A stretch of DNA of 64,000 bases, from contig NZ_VXDC01000008.1 in the NCBI RefSeq assembly GCF_008711285.1, positions 124,001-188,000 of the forward strand. The letters run 5' to 3'. Shown piece after piece: positions 34,157 to 44,546 of this stretch. Origin of the DNA: Roseibium aquae. GTDB taxonomy: Bacteria > Pseudomonadota > Alphaproteobacteria > Rhizobiales > Stappiaceae. Within the stretch, counting starts at the first letter, position 1, and every line of letters starts with the position of its first letter. The notes beneath the pieces are model-generated. The model did no database searches, was not told the DNA's origin, and saw nothing but the letters and a program-made list of their open reading frames with translations. The position numbers and the translations under genes are program-made.

Positions 34157-34746
34157 CGCTCCATCTCGAACACGGTATCGACAACCGCGTAATCCTTGTA
34201 TCCCAATCGGGCCAAAGGCCGGATGCGGGTAACATCGACACGTCCATCCACAATCACGGCATCGTCGATGTAGACGGCGACCACCTGACCGAACACCACA
34301 TAGTTCTCGGTCGGTTGGCCATTGAGATCCGTCATGCGCTCGGTCTTGATGTGCCGGCACTCCAGAGCCGTCGAGACGCCGGCGACCCGGGGGGCCTTGA
34401 TCAGCCGGGAAGGCGCCATTTCAAGGCCGGACAGCTCGAACTCGGATTGACCGGCGGGAATGGCGGCGGACGAGATGTTCATCTTGTCTCTCAGCTCCCA
34501 GCTCGCCATGTTGCAGACGAAATCGCCGGTGGCATCGATGTTGGCAACGGAATCCTTGTAGGTCGTCGAGGAAAACATCACGATTGGCGGCGTGTCGCCC
34601 ACGGCATTGAAAAAGCTGTAAGGCGCAAGGTTTGCGCGGCCTTGCGCGTCAAGCGATGAGATCCACCCGATCGGACGCGGGGCGACAATGGCCTTGAACG
34701 GGTTGAAGGCAAGACCATGGTCGTTCTTCGACGTCTCGTAGAACAT
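34144..34746 (-). CDS. Flavin-reductase-like FMN-binding protein
   Basis: A 200-residue protein with the flavin reductase-like split-barrel fold: AFNPFKAIVAPRPIGWISS, then GRANLAPYSFFNAVGDTPPI for FMN phosphate, and DFVCNMASWELRDKMN. Members reduce flavins for partner oxygenases or act on their own; no two-component monooxygenase is adjacent. It follows the nitroreductase gene by 5 bases, so the pair is an operon of two FMN-dependent redox enzymes. Confidence 0.85.
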   Translation of the reverse strand: MFYETSKNDHGLAFNPFKAIVAPRPIGWISSLDAQGRANLAPYSFFNAVGDTPPIVMFSSTTYKDSVANIDATGDFVCNMASWELRDKMNISSAAIPAGQSEFELSGLEMAPSRLIKAPRVAGVSTALECRHIKTERMTDLNGQPTENYVVFGQVVAVYIDDAVIVDGRVDVTRIRPLARLGYKDYAVVDTVFEMERPKV

Positions 34747-34751
34747 CGCCT

Positions 34752-35348
34752 TCAGGCCTCCCGCCAGTGACTGACAATGTCAGACAGGACCGGACGCGCG
34801 CGTTCCGCAGGGGCGCGGGTCGGGCTGCCGATGTGAATGAAGCCGGCAAACCGCTCCCCCTCGCCGCACCCGAGGAACCGGCTGGCCGCCTCGTCAAAGC
34901 AGTACCATTCACTCAACCACTGGGCCGCGAACCCGGACGCCAGCGCGGCGTTGATCAAGTTCATGCACACGGCCCCGGCCGACAGCTCCTGCTCCCACAC
35001 GGGGATTTTGGGATGCACCGCGGCGCGGCTGACCACACCGACCACCAACGGCGCACGGGTGAAGCGCGATAACTCCTGCTCGCGGCGCTCCGGCTCCAGG
35101 GCGCCCTGGCTGGCCTCGGCCAACTCCGCCAGCCTTTCGCCAATCCGTGTCCGCGCGGCCTCGTCCCGGTAGATGATGAACCGCCATGGGGACAGTTTGC
35201 CGTGATCCGGCACCCGCGCCGCTATTGTGAGCAAAGCTTCAAGCTCGGCCTCTCCAGGTCCGGGGCCCCCGATAGTCAAGGCCGCATGCGAGCGCCGCAT
35301 CGACAGGAAGTCGAGCACCTCCGGGCGTTTGGGAAGAATATCTGTCAT
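34752..35348 (-). CDS. Nitroreductase-family protein (YdjA-like)
   Basis: A 198-residue FMN-dependent oxidoreductase, starting MTDILPKRPEVLDFLSMRRS. The FMN-contacting RRSHAALT and VPDHGKLSPWRFIIY motifs and a C-terminal GFIHIGSPTRAPAERARP are of the minimal nitroreductase type. It uses NAD(P)H to reduce nitro groups or quinones; the natural substrate is unknown. First gene of a two-gene unit with the flavin reductase. Confidence 0.87.
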   Translation of the reverse strand: MTDILPKRPEVLDFLSMRRSHAALTIGGPGPGEAELEALLTIAARVPDHGKLSPWRFIIYRDEAARTRIGERLAELAEASQGALEPERREQELSRFTRAPLVVGVVSRAAVHPKIPVWEQELSAGAVCMNLINAALASGFAAQWLSEWYCFDEAASRFLGCGEGERFAGFIHIGSPTRAPAERARPVLSDIVSHWREA

Positions 35349-35466
35349 GGGAATGGTGTCCGGTTCGAAGGGGAGATTGCTAGACCCTGAGTTAATTCAT
35401 TGACCGAACTTGTCAACTTTAATGAAATCGTCTTGAATTTGCCCGAATTGCAGGCACAAGAGCGGC

Positions 35467-36624
35467 ATGGCTTCGTTCCGGAAACACGTTGGAAACGCGG
35501 ATGATTTGCACCGCTACAAACAAGTTGGGCGCACAGTGACGGCGACGCGAAACAGACTTGCTCGCGCGCTTTGTCTCGTTCTGACGCTGTGCCTTCCGGC
35601 GGTTCTGTGCCTTCCCCTGGCGCCAGGCGGTGTGATGGCCGCTGAGGCGGCCGAGCCCATTCCCCAGCCGCCACGGGCCAAACCGGACCCGAACGCACCG
35701 GTTTCAGCCGCCGAAACCCCGATCGAAAACCTTCTGGACCGCCCGCCGGAACCATTGTTTTCCGATATTCCGCTGCCGTTTGCCCCCGCGAGCCGTCTGG
35801 GAACCGCCCTGACGGGTGACCAGCAACAAGGCACGCTGTATCTGATGGCAAAACTGACCCGGGACAGCGATCCCCTCGACCGTGGCCTCACCTGGCGGAT
35901 CTACAGCGAAACGACCAACGCCGAGGGCGAACTCGAACTGATCGCGAAATCGGAAGGCGGCGACGCGGAGTTTCGTCTGGATCCAGGCGCCTACCTCATA
36001 CACACCGCCTTCGGGCATGCGACCGCCGTCAACCGCATGGTGATGGGACGGGAGGTCAAGGCCAAGATGGTGATCCTGAACGCCGGAGGCATCAAGCTCG
36101 ATGCGGCGCTGGATGAGGCCACACCGCTCGACGGGCCGGTCACCTTCGACATCTACGGCATGGAATACGACGAACGCGGCGAAAGAGATCTGATCGTTAA
36201 GGACGCATCCCCGGGCAGCATCATCCGCCTCAGCTCCGACACATACCATATCGTCAGCCGGTATGGCGACGCCAACTCCGTGGTGCGCGCGGACATTCAG
36301 GTTCTTCCCGGCAAACTGACAGAGGCGCGCGTCTATCACAAGGCGGCGGAGATCACCCTGAAACTCGTCAACGAGGATGGCGGAGAAGCCATCGCCAACA
36401 CCACCTGGTCCGTTCTGAGCCCCGGCGGCGATGTGGTGGTCGAAGCGGTCGGCGCCTTCCCAAGTTTTGTGCTCGCCGCTGGCGAATATGAAGTGTTGGC
36501 CCGAAACAACGATCAGACCTTCCAGAGAAAATTCGTGGTGGAAGCCGGACTTGACCGGGAGGTCGAGGTGCTGGCGAAGGCTCCCGAAGACGTGCTGCGT
36601 GAAAGAACAAACCTTCCGAACTGA
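35467..36624 (+). CDS. Secreted protein with three related beta-sandwich-like repeats
   Basis: A 385-residue protein I do not recognise by name. A basic region then a hydrophobic signal (RNRLARALCLVLTLCLPAVL, residues about 29-48; MAAEA at 57-61) precede a Pro-rich linker (64-110). The rest holds three similar units of about 65-80 residues: 138-215 (GLTWRIYSE, LDPGAYLIHTAFG), 222-301 (GPVTFDIYG, LSSDTYHIVSRYG) and 310-371 (NTTWSVLSPGG, LAAGEYEVLARN). Each has a W/F-x-I/V-Y/L opener, a G/S-x-Y-x-hydrophobic turn and a closing strand, like an Ig/carboxypeptidase-regulatory fold. Likely periplasmic. The start may be internal, since 30 residues before the signal is long. Confidence 0.7.
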   Translation: MASFRKHVGNADDLHRYKQVGRTVTATRNRLARALCLVLTLCLPAVLCLPLAPGGVMAAEAAEPIPQPPRAKPDPNAPVSAAETPIENLLDRPPEPLFSDIPLPFAPASRLGTALTGDQQQGTLYLMAKLTRDSDPLDRGLTWRIYSETTNAEGELELIAKSEGGDAEFRLDPGAYLIHTAFGHATAVNRMVMGREVKAKMVILNAGGIKLDAALDEATPLDGPVTFDIYGMEYDERGERDLIVKDASPGSIIRLSSDTYHIVSRYGDANSVVRADIQVLPGKLTEARVYHKAAEITLKLVNEDGGEAIANTTWSVLSPGGDVVVEAVGAFPSFVLAAGEYEVLARNNDQTFQRKFVVEAGLDREVEVLAKAPEDVLRERTNLPN

Positions 36625-36717
36625 ACCGCGACACCGCTCTCAGGGAAGGTTCTCGGGGAAGGTTCTCGGGGCAAAACCCGCCCGGGGCGGGCGGCCTTGC
36701 CAAACACACCTAAATGG

Positions 36718-37578
36718 TCACGGCCGCAGCAACAGCCGTTTCTGTTTGTCCGCCGGACGCATTTCCATGACCTTTTCCTGAAGGAAATCCATGATTTCCT
36801 TCTGATCCTTGAACCCGGACAGGGTCTCGTAAGGGATCGGTGCGCCAGCCCGGGCCGTGATCGCCTGACCCAAGGTCCGGCGGAATTCCCGCACATAGAG
36901 AGACAGACGGAGGGTCAGGGAAAACCGGCTGACCAGATGGAACAACCACGAGTTCTGCCCTTCGAAATGGATCGGCAGGACCGTTGCCTTGGACGACCGG
37001 ATCATCTTCGCCGTAAAGGTTTTCCAGGGCAGCTCTTCCGCGCGTCCGAACGGCTTTTGCGCCGTCGCCACACCGCCGCCGGGAAACACGATAATCGTTG
37101 TCCCCGCGGCCAGGAGACTCAGGGCCTCCTTACGGGTCGCCATGTTGGTCTTGAGCGCGTCCTTGGTTTCCTCGAAATCCACGGGCAGCGAGAAGGGGCG
37201 TATTTCCGGCACCTTCAGCAACTCGTTATTGATCATGATCTTGAACGGACGCCCGAGCTGCTCGGCCAGGGACAGAATGGCGAGGCCATCGCCAATGCCG
37301 TAGGGGTGATTGGCGATCAGCACAAGCGGCCCGGTCGGCAGATCCTTCGGGGGCCACTCGCCGCTGTCGACCGAGACCTTGATGTTGATCAGGCCCAGCA
37401 GGTCGCTCCACATATACGGAGATGTGCCGATGATGGTATCCCGCCAGACCTCGTAGAGCTTCAGCAGCTTCTTTCTGCCTGACGCGTGTTCGATGCTGCG
37501 GATGAGCCAACGTTTGAGAACCGGATGTTCTGGATTGGCATAACTGAATTCAGCTTGGTCCAAGGCAAAACGACTCAT
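36718..37578 (-). CDS. Lysophospholipid acyltransferase family protein
   Basis: A 286-residue protein, start at 37578 (MSRFALDQAEFSYANPEHPV). The PlsC-like acyltransferase core is visible: LIANHPYGIGDGLAIL (the His-x-Asp catalytic block, here with five residues between), NNELLKVPEIRPFSLPVDF and VFPGGGVATAQKPFGR. Such enzymes transfer acyl chains to lysolipids or to ornithine/other lipids at the inner face of the membrane. The substrate is not decidable here. It lies 126 bases downstream of thrS on the same strand. Confidence 0.78.
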   Translation of the reverse strand: MSRFALDQAEFSYANPEHPVLKRWLIRSIEHASGRKKLLKLYEVWRDTIIGTSPYMWSDLLGLINIKVSVDSGEWPPKDLPTGPLVLIANHPYGIGDGLAILSLAEQLGRPFKIMINNELLKVPEIRPFSLPVDFEETKDALKTNMATRKEALSLLAAGTTIIVFPGGGVATAQKPFGRAEELPWKTFTAKMIRSSKATVLPIHFEGQNSWLFHLVSRFSLTLRLSLYVREFRRTLGQAITARAGAPIPYETLSGFKDQKEIMDFLQEKVMEMRPADKQKRLLLRP

Positions 37579-37704
37579 CTTCGGTTGGAACAAGGGTGCG
37601 ATCCGAACCCTTACCAACTTCCATATTTCAGTTTGATGACGCTGACTATCACCCAAGGGAAACCCGCGTGCAATTGCCACATTTCCCCTGGGTGCCGTTT
37701 TCCA

Positions 37705-39687
37705 TCAATCCTTCGTTATCCGCCGGTCGGGCGGCGTTGCCTCGTCCACAAAGGCGGCGATCGCTTGCTCAAGCCCTATGGACACCTGGTCCTTGGACCC
37801 GAGCCGTCGGATGTTGACGGTTTTTTCCTCCGCCTCGCGCATGCCGCACACCACGATGGCCGGAACCTTCGCTAGCGAGTGCTCGCGGACCTTGTAGTTG
37901 ATTTTCTCGTTGCGGAAGTCGGTCTCGACCTTAAGGCCTGCTGCCTTGAGCTTCTCGGCAACCTCGCGGCCGTAGTCATCCGCTTCGGAGGTGATGGTCG
38001 CCACCACCACCTGAAGAGGGGCGAGCCACAGCGGGAAGTGCCCGGCGTAGTTCTCGATCAAAATGCCGAGGAACCGCTCCATCGAGCCGCAGATTGCCCG
38101 GTGGATCATCACCGGCGTTTTCTTCTCGCCATTGTTGTCGACGTAAAACGCCCCGAACCGCTCCGGGAGGTTGAAGTCGACCTGTGTCGTGCCGCACTGC
38201 CATTCCCGGCCGATGGCGTCTTTCAAGGTGTATTCGAACTTCGGCCCGTAGAAGGCCCCCTCCCCGGGGAGAATGTCGGTCTTTACCCGGCCGCCGGACT
38301 GCTCTTCGATTTGCTTGAGAACCTCGCCCATGACCTTCTCGGCGTGGTCCCAAAGCGCATCCGAGCCAACGCGTTTTTCAGGACGGGTCGACAGCTTTAC
38401 AACGATTTCCTCAAAGCCGAAATGCTCGTACACCGACAGGATGAGATCGTTGATTTTCAGGCACTCATCGGCCATCTGCTGTTCGGTGCAGAACACATGG
38501 GCATCGTCCTGCGTGAACCCGCGCACGCGCATCAAGCCGTGCATGGCGCCGGACGGCTCGTAGCGGTGAACGATCCCGAATTCGGCCATGCGCAACGGCA
38601 GATCCCGGTAGCTTTTCAGCCCGTGCTTGAAAATCTGAACATGGCCCGGACAATTCATCGGTTTCAGAGCAAAGACATGACTGTCTTCATCTTCCGGATC
38701 CGCGCCATGAACGGCGAACATGTTTTCCTTGTACCAGCCCCAGTGGCCGGAGATTTCCCACAGCGAGGTGGACAGCACCTGAGGCGCGTTGACCTCCTGG
38801 TAGTCGCCTTCAAGACGGCGGCGCATGTAGGACACCAGCGACTGGAACAGCGTCCAGCCCTTGGAATGCCAGAAGACAACGCCCGGCCCCTCCTCCTGGA
38901 AATGGAACAGGTCCATTTCCCGGCCAAGCTTGCGGTGATCGCGCTTTTCCGCTTCCTCCAGCATGTGGAGGTAGTTGTTCAGCTGCTTGTCATTGGCCCA
39001 GGCCGTGCCGTAGATCCGGGTCAGCATCGGCTTGGTGGAATCGCCGCGCCAATAGGCCCCGGCCACCTTCATCAGCTTGAACGCCGAACCGATGCGGCCC
39101 GTGGAATCCATGTGCGGCCCCCGGCACAGGTCGAACCAATCGCCCTGGCGGTAGATCCGGAGTTCCTGATCTTCGGGGATCGCATCCACCAGCTCGACCT
39201 TGTAGCCTTCGCCCATATCGGCAAAGACGTCGCGCGCCTTTTCTCGCGTCCACAATTCCTTGGTGAACGGCGCATTGCGCTGGATGACCTCGTGCATCTT
39301 CTTCTCGATCACGGGCAGATCGTCCGGCGTGAACGGCCAGTCCTCGCGGGTATCAGGATGAACCCGTTTGAAATCGTAATAGAAGCCGTTTTCGATCACC
39401 GGACCGATGGTCACCTGGGTCCCTGGCCAAAGCTCCTGGACGGCTTGCGCCATCACATGGGCCGCGTCATGGCGGATCAGGTCGAGCGCGCGCGGGTCTT
39501 CACGGGTGAGGATCTCGATGGAAGCATTCGCGGTGATCGGGTCGGACAAGTCCGCCAACTCGCCATTGATGGCAACGGCCACAGCCTTCTTGGACAGGGA
39601 CTTGGAAATGCTGGCGGCCACATCGGCGCCGCTCACACCTGGTTCGAATTCACGAACGGAATTGTCGGGAAAGGTCAGTTCAATCAT
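37705..39687 (-). CDS. thrS: Threonyl-tRNA synthetase
   Basis: Class II synthetase of 660 residues. The start at 39687 ([20 protein letters not shown]) has a GGAGAGAG site; longer frames upstream are not family-like. Domains in order: TGS (about 1-62), the HD-type editing domain ([14 protein letters not shown], with SDxCRGPH as [11 protein letters not shown]), catalytic core with motif 2 ([20 protein letters not shown]), the zinc ligands in MNCPGH, motif 3 ([17 protein letters not shown]) and the anticodon-binding domain at the C-terminus. All expected catalytic elements are present. Confidence 0.98.
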   Translation of the reverse strand: MIELTFPDNSVREFEPGVSGADVAASISKSLSKKAVAVAINGELADLSDPITANASIEILTREDPRALDLIRHDAAHVMAQAVQELWPGTQVTIGPVIENGFYYDFKRVHPDTREDWPFTPDDLPVIEKKMHEVIQRNAPFTKELWTREKARDVFADMGEGYKVELVDAIPEDQELRIYRQGDWFDLCRGPHMDSTGRIGSAFKLMKVAGAYWRGDSTKPMLTRIYGTAWANDKQLNNYLHMLEEAEKRDHRKLGREMDLFHFQEEGPGVVFWHSKGWTLFQSLVSYMRRRLEGDYQEVNAPQVLSTSLWEISGHWGWYKENMFAVHGADPEDEDSHVFALKPMNCPGHVQIFKHGLKSYRDLPLRMAEFGIVHRYEPSGAMHGLMRVRGFTQDDAHVFCTEQQMADECLKINDLILSVYEHFGFEEIVVKLSTRPEKRVGSDALWDHAEKVMGEVLKQIEEQSGGRVKTDILPGEGAFYGPKFEYTLKDAIGREWQCGTTQVDFNLPERFGAFYVDNNGEKKTPVMIHRAICGSMERFLGILIENYAGHFPLWLAPLQVVVATITSEADDYGREVAEKLKAAGLKVETDFRNEKINYKVREHSLAKVPAIVVCGMREAEEKTVNIRRLGSKDQVSIGLEQAIAAFVDEATPPDRRITKD

Positions 39688-39874
39688 GGCTCTCTCCGGC
39701 TCACTCCTGCACACACAGCAGGTAAGCGATGTCTTGGTCTTGGAATGCGTCAGGCAATACGGGATTTGACCCGCAGGGGCAAGGGTACGTTCCCTTGCGG
39801 GGCACCCGGGATGGCGGGCCTGGTCTGGCAGGCACGGTCTGGCGGGAAGTTCGCCAGACCCGTTGGCGCGGGGG

Positions 39875-41338
39875 TTACCTGCTCTCCAGCCTGCGGACAA
39901 ACCAGCGGATCAGTTGGTCCCATACCGCATCTTTTTCCGCCAAGTCCTCATCGCCATGATCGAGATTGGGATTGTCGTTGATCTCGATGACGACCACCCG
40001 ATCGCCAAACACCTTCAGATCCACGCCGTAAAAGCCGTCCCCGATCAGCCGGGCGGCGCGCACCGCAATGTCGATCACGGCGGGGGGCGCCTCGGACAAC
40101 GAAACGGTGGTAAAGCCGCCCTCCAGAGATTTCTTCCCCACTTCGTGGCGGACAATCTGCCAGTGCTGCCGCGCCATCTTGTATTGAACGGCAAACAAGG
40201 GCTCGCCATCCAGCACACCGATCCGCCAGTCAAACTCTGTCGGGCAGTATTCCTGGGCCAGAACAATGGCACTGTCCTGAAACAAATCGGCAAGTCTGGC
40301 CTTGATCGCATCGGTCCCGGCCTCCTTGAAAACCCCGCGGCTGAACGACCCGTCGGGAATTTTCAGGACGACAGGGGATCCAAGCAGCTCCTCCAGCCCA
40401 TGCGCTTCGCGGGTGTTGGACAGAACACGGGTTTTCGGCATGGGAATGCCGTGCCCTTCCAGCAGCTCGGTCAGGTAAACCTTGTTGGTACAGCGGATCA
40501 TGGACACCGGATCGTCGATCACGGGCATCCCCTCTTGCGCGGCCCGGCGAGCAAACCGGTATGTATGATTGTCGATATTGGTGGTCTCCCGGATGAACAG
40601 GGCGTCATATTGAGCCAGCTTGTCCAGATCACCCTTGCCGATCGGAACGACTTCAACGCTGTGCCGCGCGGCCACCTTTGCCAAGTATTTGAGCGAGGCC
40701 AGCTTCGACGGCGGCATCTCCTCCTTCGGGTCGGACAGGACCGCAAGCGAGTATTTCATGACCGCCCGTTGCTTGGGAGCACGCCAGGGCCGGGTCGTAT
40801 AGGCGACGAGAGAGCTGAGAAAGCGGGCACGCTCGGCAGGAGACAAATCGTTGACTGGCAGCGCCCGGATCCGCTTGATCATTGTCCACTCGCCCGGCTC
40901 GACCGTCACCTCCAACACGGGGGTGCGGAACCAGTCAAACAGGAGACGGCCAAAGGTATCCAGGCCAGCTTCATTCATCTGCCCGAGATAAACCAGCAAA
41001 CGCGGCTCCATGCCTTCCCTCGCCGGGATCTTGCGCAGGCACTGGTTGAGCCTGTCCTCCAGTTCGGGCAGCGCGTGCCGGTAAAGATCCTTTCGGGACA
41101 GTTCGATCATGGTCTCGACACTTGGCAGGACCCTGTGTTGGCGAGCCTCCGCCAGAAGCGACGCGTAGTATCCCGCGCCCTGGTAGCCGTAGGACCTCGA
41201 CAGATTGAGAATTGTCGGTTTGGCCCCGGCAAAGAGTTTCGGGTGGGTCAGGTAGTCCCGTACGGTCATCACCTTGTGCGGGGTGTCCGCGTTCGAAACG
41301 TCCTTTTGATTGTCCACAAGTACGACCCATAAGGCCAT
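39875..41338 (-). CDS. RimK-like ATP-grasp ligase with RLAN-type N-terminal domain
   Basis: A 487-residue protein. Residues about 1-180 fit the RLAN domain often found before RimK-like ligases ([58 protein letters not shown]). Residues about 250-480 are the ATP-grasp core: [38 protein letters not shown] for ATP, and [20 protein letters not shown] for Mg. RimK-like enzymes add amino acids to peptides or proteins. It lies 4 bases after a GNAT/C39-peptidase gene, so the pair is one functional unit. Substrate unknown. Confidence 0.85.
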   Translation of the reverse strand: MALWVVLVDNQKDVSNADTPHKVMTVRDYLTHPKLFAGAKPTILNLSRSYGYQGAGYYASLLAEARQHRVLPSVETMIELSRKDLYRHALPELEDRLNQCLRKIPAREGMEPRLLVYLGQMNEAGLDTFGRLLFDWFRTPVLEVTVEPGEWTMIKRIRALPVNDLSPAERARFLSSLVAYTTRPWRAPKQRAVMKYSLAVLSDPKEEMPPSKLASLKYLAKVAARHSVEVVPIGKGDLDKLAQYDALFIRETTNIDNHTYRFARRAAQEGMPVIDDPVSMIRCTNKVYLTELLEGHGIPMPKTRVLSNTREAHGLEELLGSPVVLKIPDGSFSRGVFKEAGTDAIKARLADLFQDSAIVLAQEYCPTEFDWRIGVLDGEPLFAVQYKMARQHWQIVRHEVGKKSLEGGFTTVSLSEAPPAVIDIAVRAARLIGDGFYGVDLKVFGDRVVVIEINDNPNLDHGDEDLAEKDAVWDQLIRWFVRRLESR

Positions 41339-41342
41339 GAGG

Positions 41343-42467
41343 TCAGCTCTCCTTACGCACGATCACCTGGACGCGGACGCCGTTTCGTCCCCAGCGCGCC
41401 ATGCGATCAAACACGGTAAACGGAATGGGCAAGTTGGCCGCGTCGGCGGGACTTTCGTGCCGCTCGCGTTCCAGCCATGGATCGTGGATGATGAGATGGC
41501 GGCTATCTGCGTCATGGACAAGAACCCAGTGGGGCTCCCGTTTGCCGAACATCAACGTCCCCGAAATAAGGACCAAGGCCAAGGCACCAGAGCGGATTTC
41601 ATCGCCCAATGTCCGAGCGTCCAGCGGGTCGCTGGACTGTCGGACACCCAGCCGCGGTGCTTCGCTGCGATACCCCTCCTGAACCAGGGCGAGAATGCGC
41701 CGCTTGTCCGGATCACGCACCGTGCTGATGAAGAGCGGAGCATCAGGTTGCAAACGCACTTCCGCGGCGAGCCCTCTGCGGGCCAGGGCATTGGCAAGGC
41801 CAAACGGTCCACATCCTCCATGGCCGGCCGCAAGGAAGATCGTCGTCGCTTCGCGCCACAAGGTCAGTTCGGCAAGCATTGTCATCTCGCCGCCTGTTTC
41901 AAAATGCTTCAAAGCCATCAGGGCGCAGGCAGGCCCGCACGTGAAATCAGTGGTTTGCGAATAGTATGGCGCCCGTCCCGACCCCAAACTTGAGCCATGC
42001 AACAGCTTCTGCATCCGGATCGCCGTCATCCCGTCGGCATAATAATCCGCAACCTGCCCGCATTCCCGGTAGCCATGGCGGCGGTAAAGACCGAGAGCCG
42101 CGTCATTGTCGGACCGGACCTCAAGGCGAAGCACGATCCGCTCGCATTGGAATGCAGCCTCCTCGGAGGCCGCCAAAAGAAGCCCGCCGATCCCTTGCCC
42201 AGCGCAAGCAGGATCGACGGCCAGCGAATATAGACGGGCGAGCGCGGTTCCGCGGCGCAGAAGAAGCAGGGCGTAGCCGGACAAACCGTCATCCTTCTCA
42301 GCCACGAGAAGATGGGCTGTCGGGCTTTCCAGAAAGCGGCGGAAACTGCGCCGGGATATCCGGTCGGCGGCAAATGCGGCCGCCTCGATCCTCAGAAGTT
42401 CCGCAAGATCACTTTCGATCGCCGTCCGCAAAACCGCTCCGGCGCGATTGTCGGAAGCCATGGTCAT
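41343..42467 (-). CDS. GNAT acetyltransferase fused to a C39-like peptidase
   Basis: A 374-residue fusion (start [20 protein letters not shown] at 42467; an ATG two codons later is equally possible). Residues about 11-155 are [24 protein letters not shown] is the acetyl-CoA loop and [18 protein letters not shown] its end. Residues about 168-374 are papain-like: [17 protein letters not shown] with Cys177, PHWVLVHD with His313, and IIHDPW with Asp329. The pairing with the adjacent RimK-like ligase is recurrent in proteobacteria and was predicted from genome analysis to make or modify peptides. No signal peptide, so it acts in the cytoplasm. Confidence 0.85.
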   Translation of the reverse strand: MTMASDNRAGAVLRTAIESDLAELLRIEAAAFAADRISRRSFRRFLESPTAHLLVAEKDDGLSGYALLLLRRGTALARLYSLAVDPACAGQGIGGLLLAASEEAAFQCERIVLRLEVRSDNDAALGLYRRHGYRECGQVADYYADGMTAIRMQKLLHGSSLGSGRAPYYSQTTDFTCGPACALMALKHFETGGEMTMLAELTLWREATTIFLAAGHGGCGPFGLANALARRGLAAEVRLQPDAPLFISTVRDPDKRRILALVQEGYRSEAPRLGVRQSSDPLDARTLGDEIRSGALALVLISGTLMFGKREPHWVLVHDADSRHLIIHDPWLERERHESPADAANLPIPFTVFDRMARWGRNGVRVQVIVRKES

Positions 42468-42682
42468 GGCGAATTTGAATGTCCAAAAAGGGACCCGGAT
42501 CCCATGTCGCAGAGACGTGCCGGGTTGGGTGGGGAACAACCGTCAAACGCTGCGCGAGGCGCCGGGCGTGCCTCCACTCGCTGTACTACGATCCTGCGGG
42601 ATTGTCTTGGATAAAAACCGGTGCCCCCGACGCGCGAACACCCTGCGCCGTGCCGCTGAATTACGCGGCGCTTGACGCAGGC

Positions 42683-44467
42683 TCAGGACACCATGGCACG
42701 GTCCTTGGCAGCCTGGACGATCGACTTGTCCCGCGCCGATTTGGCCACGGCCTCTTTGCCTCCGCGTGTTTTGACGATCATGTCGAGCGCCTCTTCGCCC
42801 GCCTGATCCATTGGCGCGATCGCCAAATCCGAATAGCCGCGCCGGCCGGGCGATTTTTTCACTTTCCGGTAAATGCGGTAGAACCGGGCCACTGTTGTCA
42901 GATAGGCCCAATGCTTCGCCACGAGTTCCCAAACGTAACGGGGGTAGAAGACCAGGGCCGGTTCCACCGGCATCGACCGCCTGCGGTCCTTGCGGAACTT
43001 GAGCCGGAAGTAACCGCCCTCCAGAGGATGGACGCCCTCGTGCAGGACCATCAGACGGAACCACAACATCAAGAACAGCTTGTTTCCGGGCCGACCCTTG
43101 GGATGGGCGGCCGCCCGGCGCAGCACGGTTTCGATATGGTCTTCCGAGTAGTAGCTTTCCCACGCTTCACGATAGGCCTCTTCCCACTCATCGTCGGACA
43201 TTTTCGGATGGTGCGAAACACGGTGGTTGAGATCATACTTGTTGAGATCCGGGTCCATCCAGATGCCCTTGTCGAGCAGCACCTTGTGATCTTCCGATCC
43301 CGGCAGGGGCGTGAGGAAGAAGAACTCCAGAAGATCCAATGGCAGTTCTTTTTTGATGATCTCGACATCCCGGAGCACCGACGCCTTCGTGTCGCCGGGA
43401 AATCCGATGATGTAACCGGCATAGGTCGTTGCGCCGTGATCCCGCCATTGCTGAAGCATTTCACGGTATTCGGTGATCTTGTTCTGGCGCTTCTTGGCCG
43501 CCAACAAATTGTCCGGATTGATGTTCTCAAGCCCAATAAACACCCGGTTCACCCCCGCCCGGGTGGCTTTCTCGATGAAGTTCTTGATCCGATGGCACAA
43601 GGTGTCCACCTGGATGATGAACTTGATGTCGAACTTTTCCGTCTCGCGCAGCTCGATCAGGCGGTCGAACAACGGCTCCCATTCGCGGTTGCGGGCGAAA
43701 TTGTCATCGGTGATGAAAAAGCGGTTGATCCCTTGGGAATAGTTGTCCCGGATGATGCGCTCCAGGTCGTCCGGCGAGCGGAACCGGCTTTTCCGCCCCT
43801 GGACGTTGATGATCGTGCAAAAGGAACACTGAAAGGGGCAGCCGCGTCCCAAATCGAAACTGGTGTGGGATCCGGCCGTGAACTGGATGTGTTTGGAGGG
43901 AAGAATCGGCGTCGGTTCCCCTTCCAGCGACGGCAGGTCCTTCATGAAGTTGTAAAGCGGCTTGAGGTCGCCATTCCAGGCGTCACGAAACACCTGATCC
44001 AGCCGGCCGTCTTCCGCTTCGCCTGCAAAGTACGAGACGCCGCGGGACTGAAGGTCCACCATTTCCGCCGGCATCTCATCCAACATGGACATGCAGCCGG
44101 AGACATGGAACCCGCCGATCGCGACGGGAACACCGGCTTCGGCGAACTGGACGGCCAGATCCGCAGCCCTTGGGAACTGGTTGGATTGAACCCCGACGAG
44201 CGCGACCATGGCCCGGCCGCCACGGCGCCTGAGCGTCCGGATGATCCGCTGCGGCCGCACGCGTTTGTTCGTTTCATCGAAGGTCGTCAAATGAATGCGC
44301 ACATCGGGGCCGAGGGCGTCCCGGTCTCGCGCGGCTTCCGCAAGACCATTCAAACAAGCCAGCGTATTCGAGGGAATGGCCGACCGGAGCCATTGGATCG
44401 GATAACCATCGTCATCATAATGCGTTGGTTTGATCATGATGAAATGAAAGTCTTCAGAAACCGCCAT
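42683..44467 (-). CDS. Radical SAM protein with N-terminal cobalamin-binding-like domain
   Basis: A 594-residue protein. Start at 44467 (MAVSEDFHFIMIKPTHYDDD) has GGAGGG 6 bases upstream. Residues about 1-165 resemble the B12-binding Rossmann half (VALVGVQSNQFPRAADLAVQ, VPVAIGGFHVSG). The 4Fe-4S motif is Cys210-x3-Cys214-x2-Cys217 (GRGCPFQCSFC), then FFITDDNFARN and GLENINPDNL as in the radical SAM barrel. The C-terminal 170 residues are a separate helical part. No DxHxxG cobalamin His motif is seen, so B12 may bind base-off without it or not at all. Related proteins carry out methylations, but the substrate is unknown. Confidence 0.82.
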   Translation of the reverse strand: MAVSEDFHFIMIKPTHYDDDGYPIQWLRSAIPSNTLACLNGLAEAARDRDALGPDVRIHLTTFDETNKRVRPQRIIRTLRRRGGRAMVALVGVQSNQFPRAADLAVQFAEAGVPVAIGGFHVSGCMSMLDEMPAEMVDLQSRGVSYFAGEAEDGRLDQVFRDAWNGDLKPLYNFMKDLPSLEGEPTPILPSKHIQFTAGSHTSFDLGRGCPFQCSFCTIINVQGRKSRFRSPDDLERIIRDNYSQGINRFFITDDNFARNREWEPLFDRLIELRETEKFDIKFIIQVDTLCHRIKNFIEKATRAGVNRVFIGLENINPDNLLAAKKRQNKITEYREMLQQWRDHGATTYAGYIIGFPGDTKASVLRDVEIIKKELPLDLLEFFFLTPLPGSEDHKVLLDKGIWMDPDLNKYDLNHRVSHHPKMSDDEWEEAYREAWESYYSEDHIETVLRRAAAHPKGRPGNKLFLMLWFRLMVLHEGVHPLEGGYFRLKFRKDRRRSMPVEPALVFYPRYVWELVAKHWAYLTTVARFYRIYRKVKKSPGRRGYSDLAIAPMDQAGEEALDMIVKTRGGKEAVAKSARDKSIVQAAKDRAMVS

Positions 44468-44546
44468 GTCACCCTCCACCTCGAGGAATAGGCTGGCCAC
44501 AAACTTGACCCAAGGTCAAATTCTTTACGCGGTTTTCATCATATTC

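Noticed and set aside
36644-36669. Tandem 13-base repeat (GGAAGGTTCTCGG twice)
   Set aside because: Two units only, in a short convergent gap, with no sign of function.
37879-44491. Long plus-strand frames opposite thrS, the RimK-like gene and the radical SAM gene
   Set aside because: Antisense shadows; the minus-strand products have complete family signatures.
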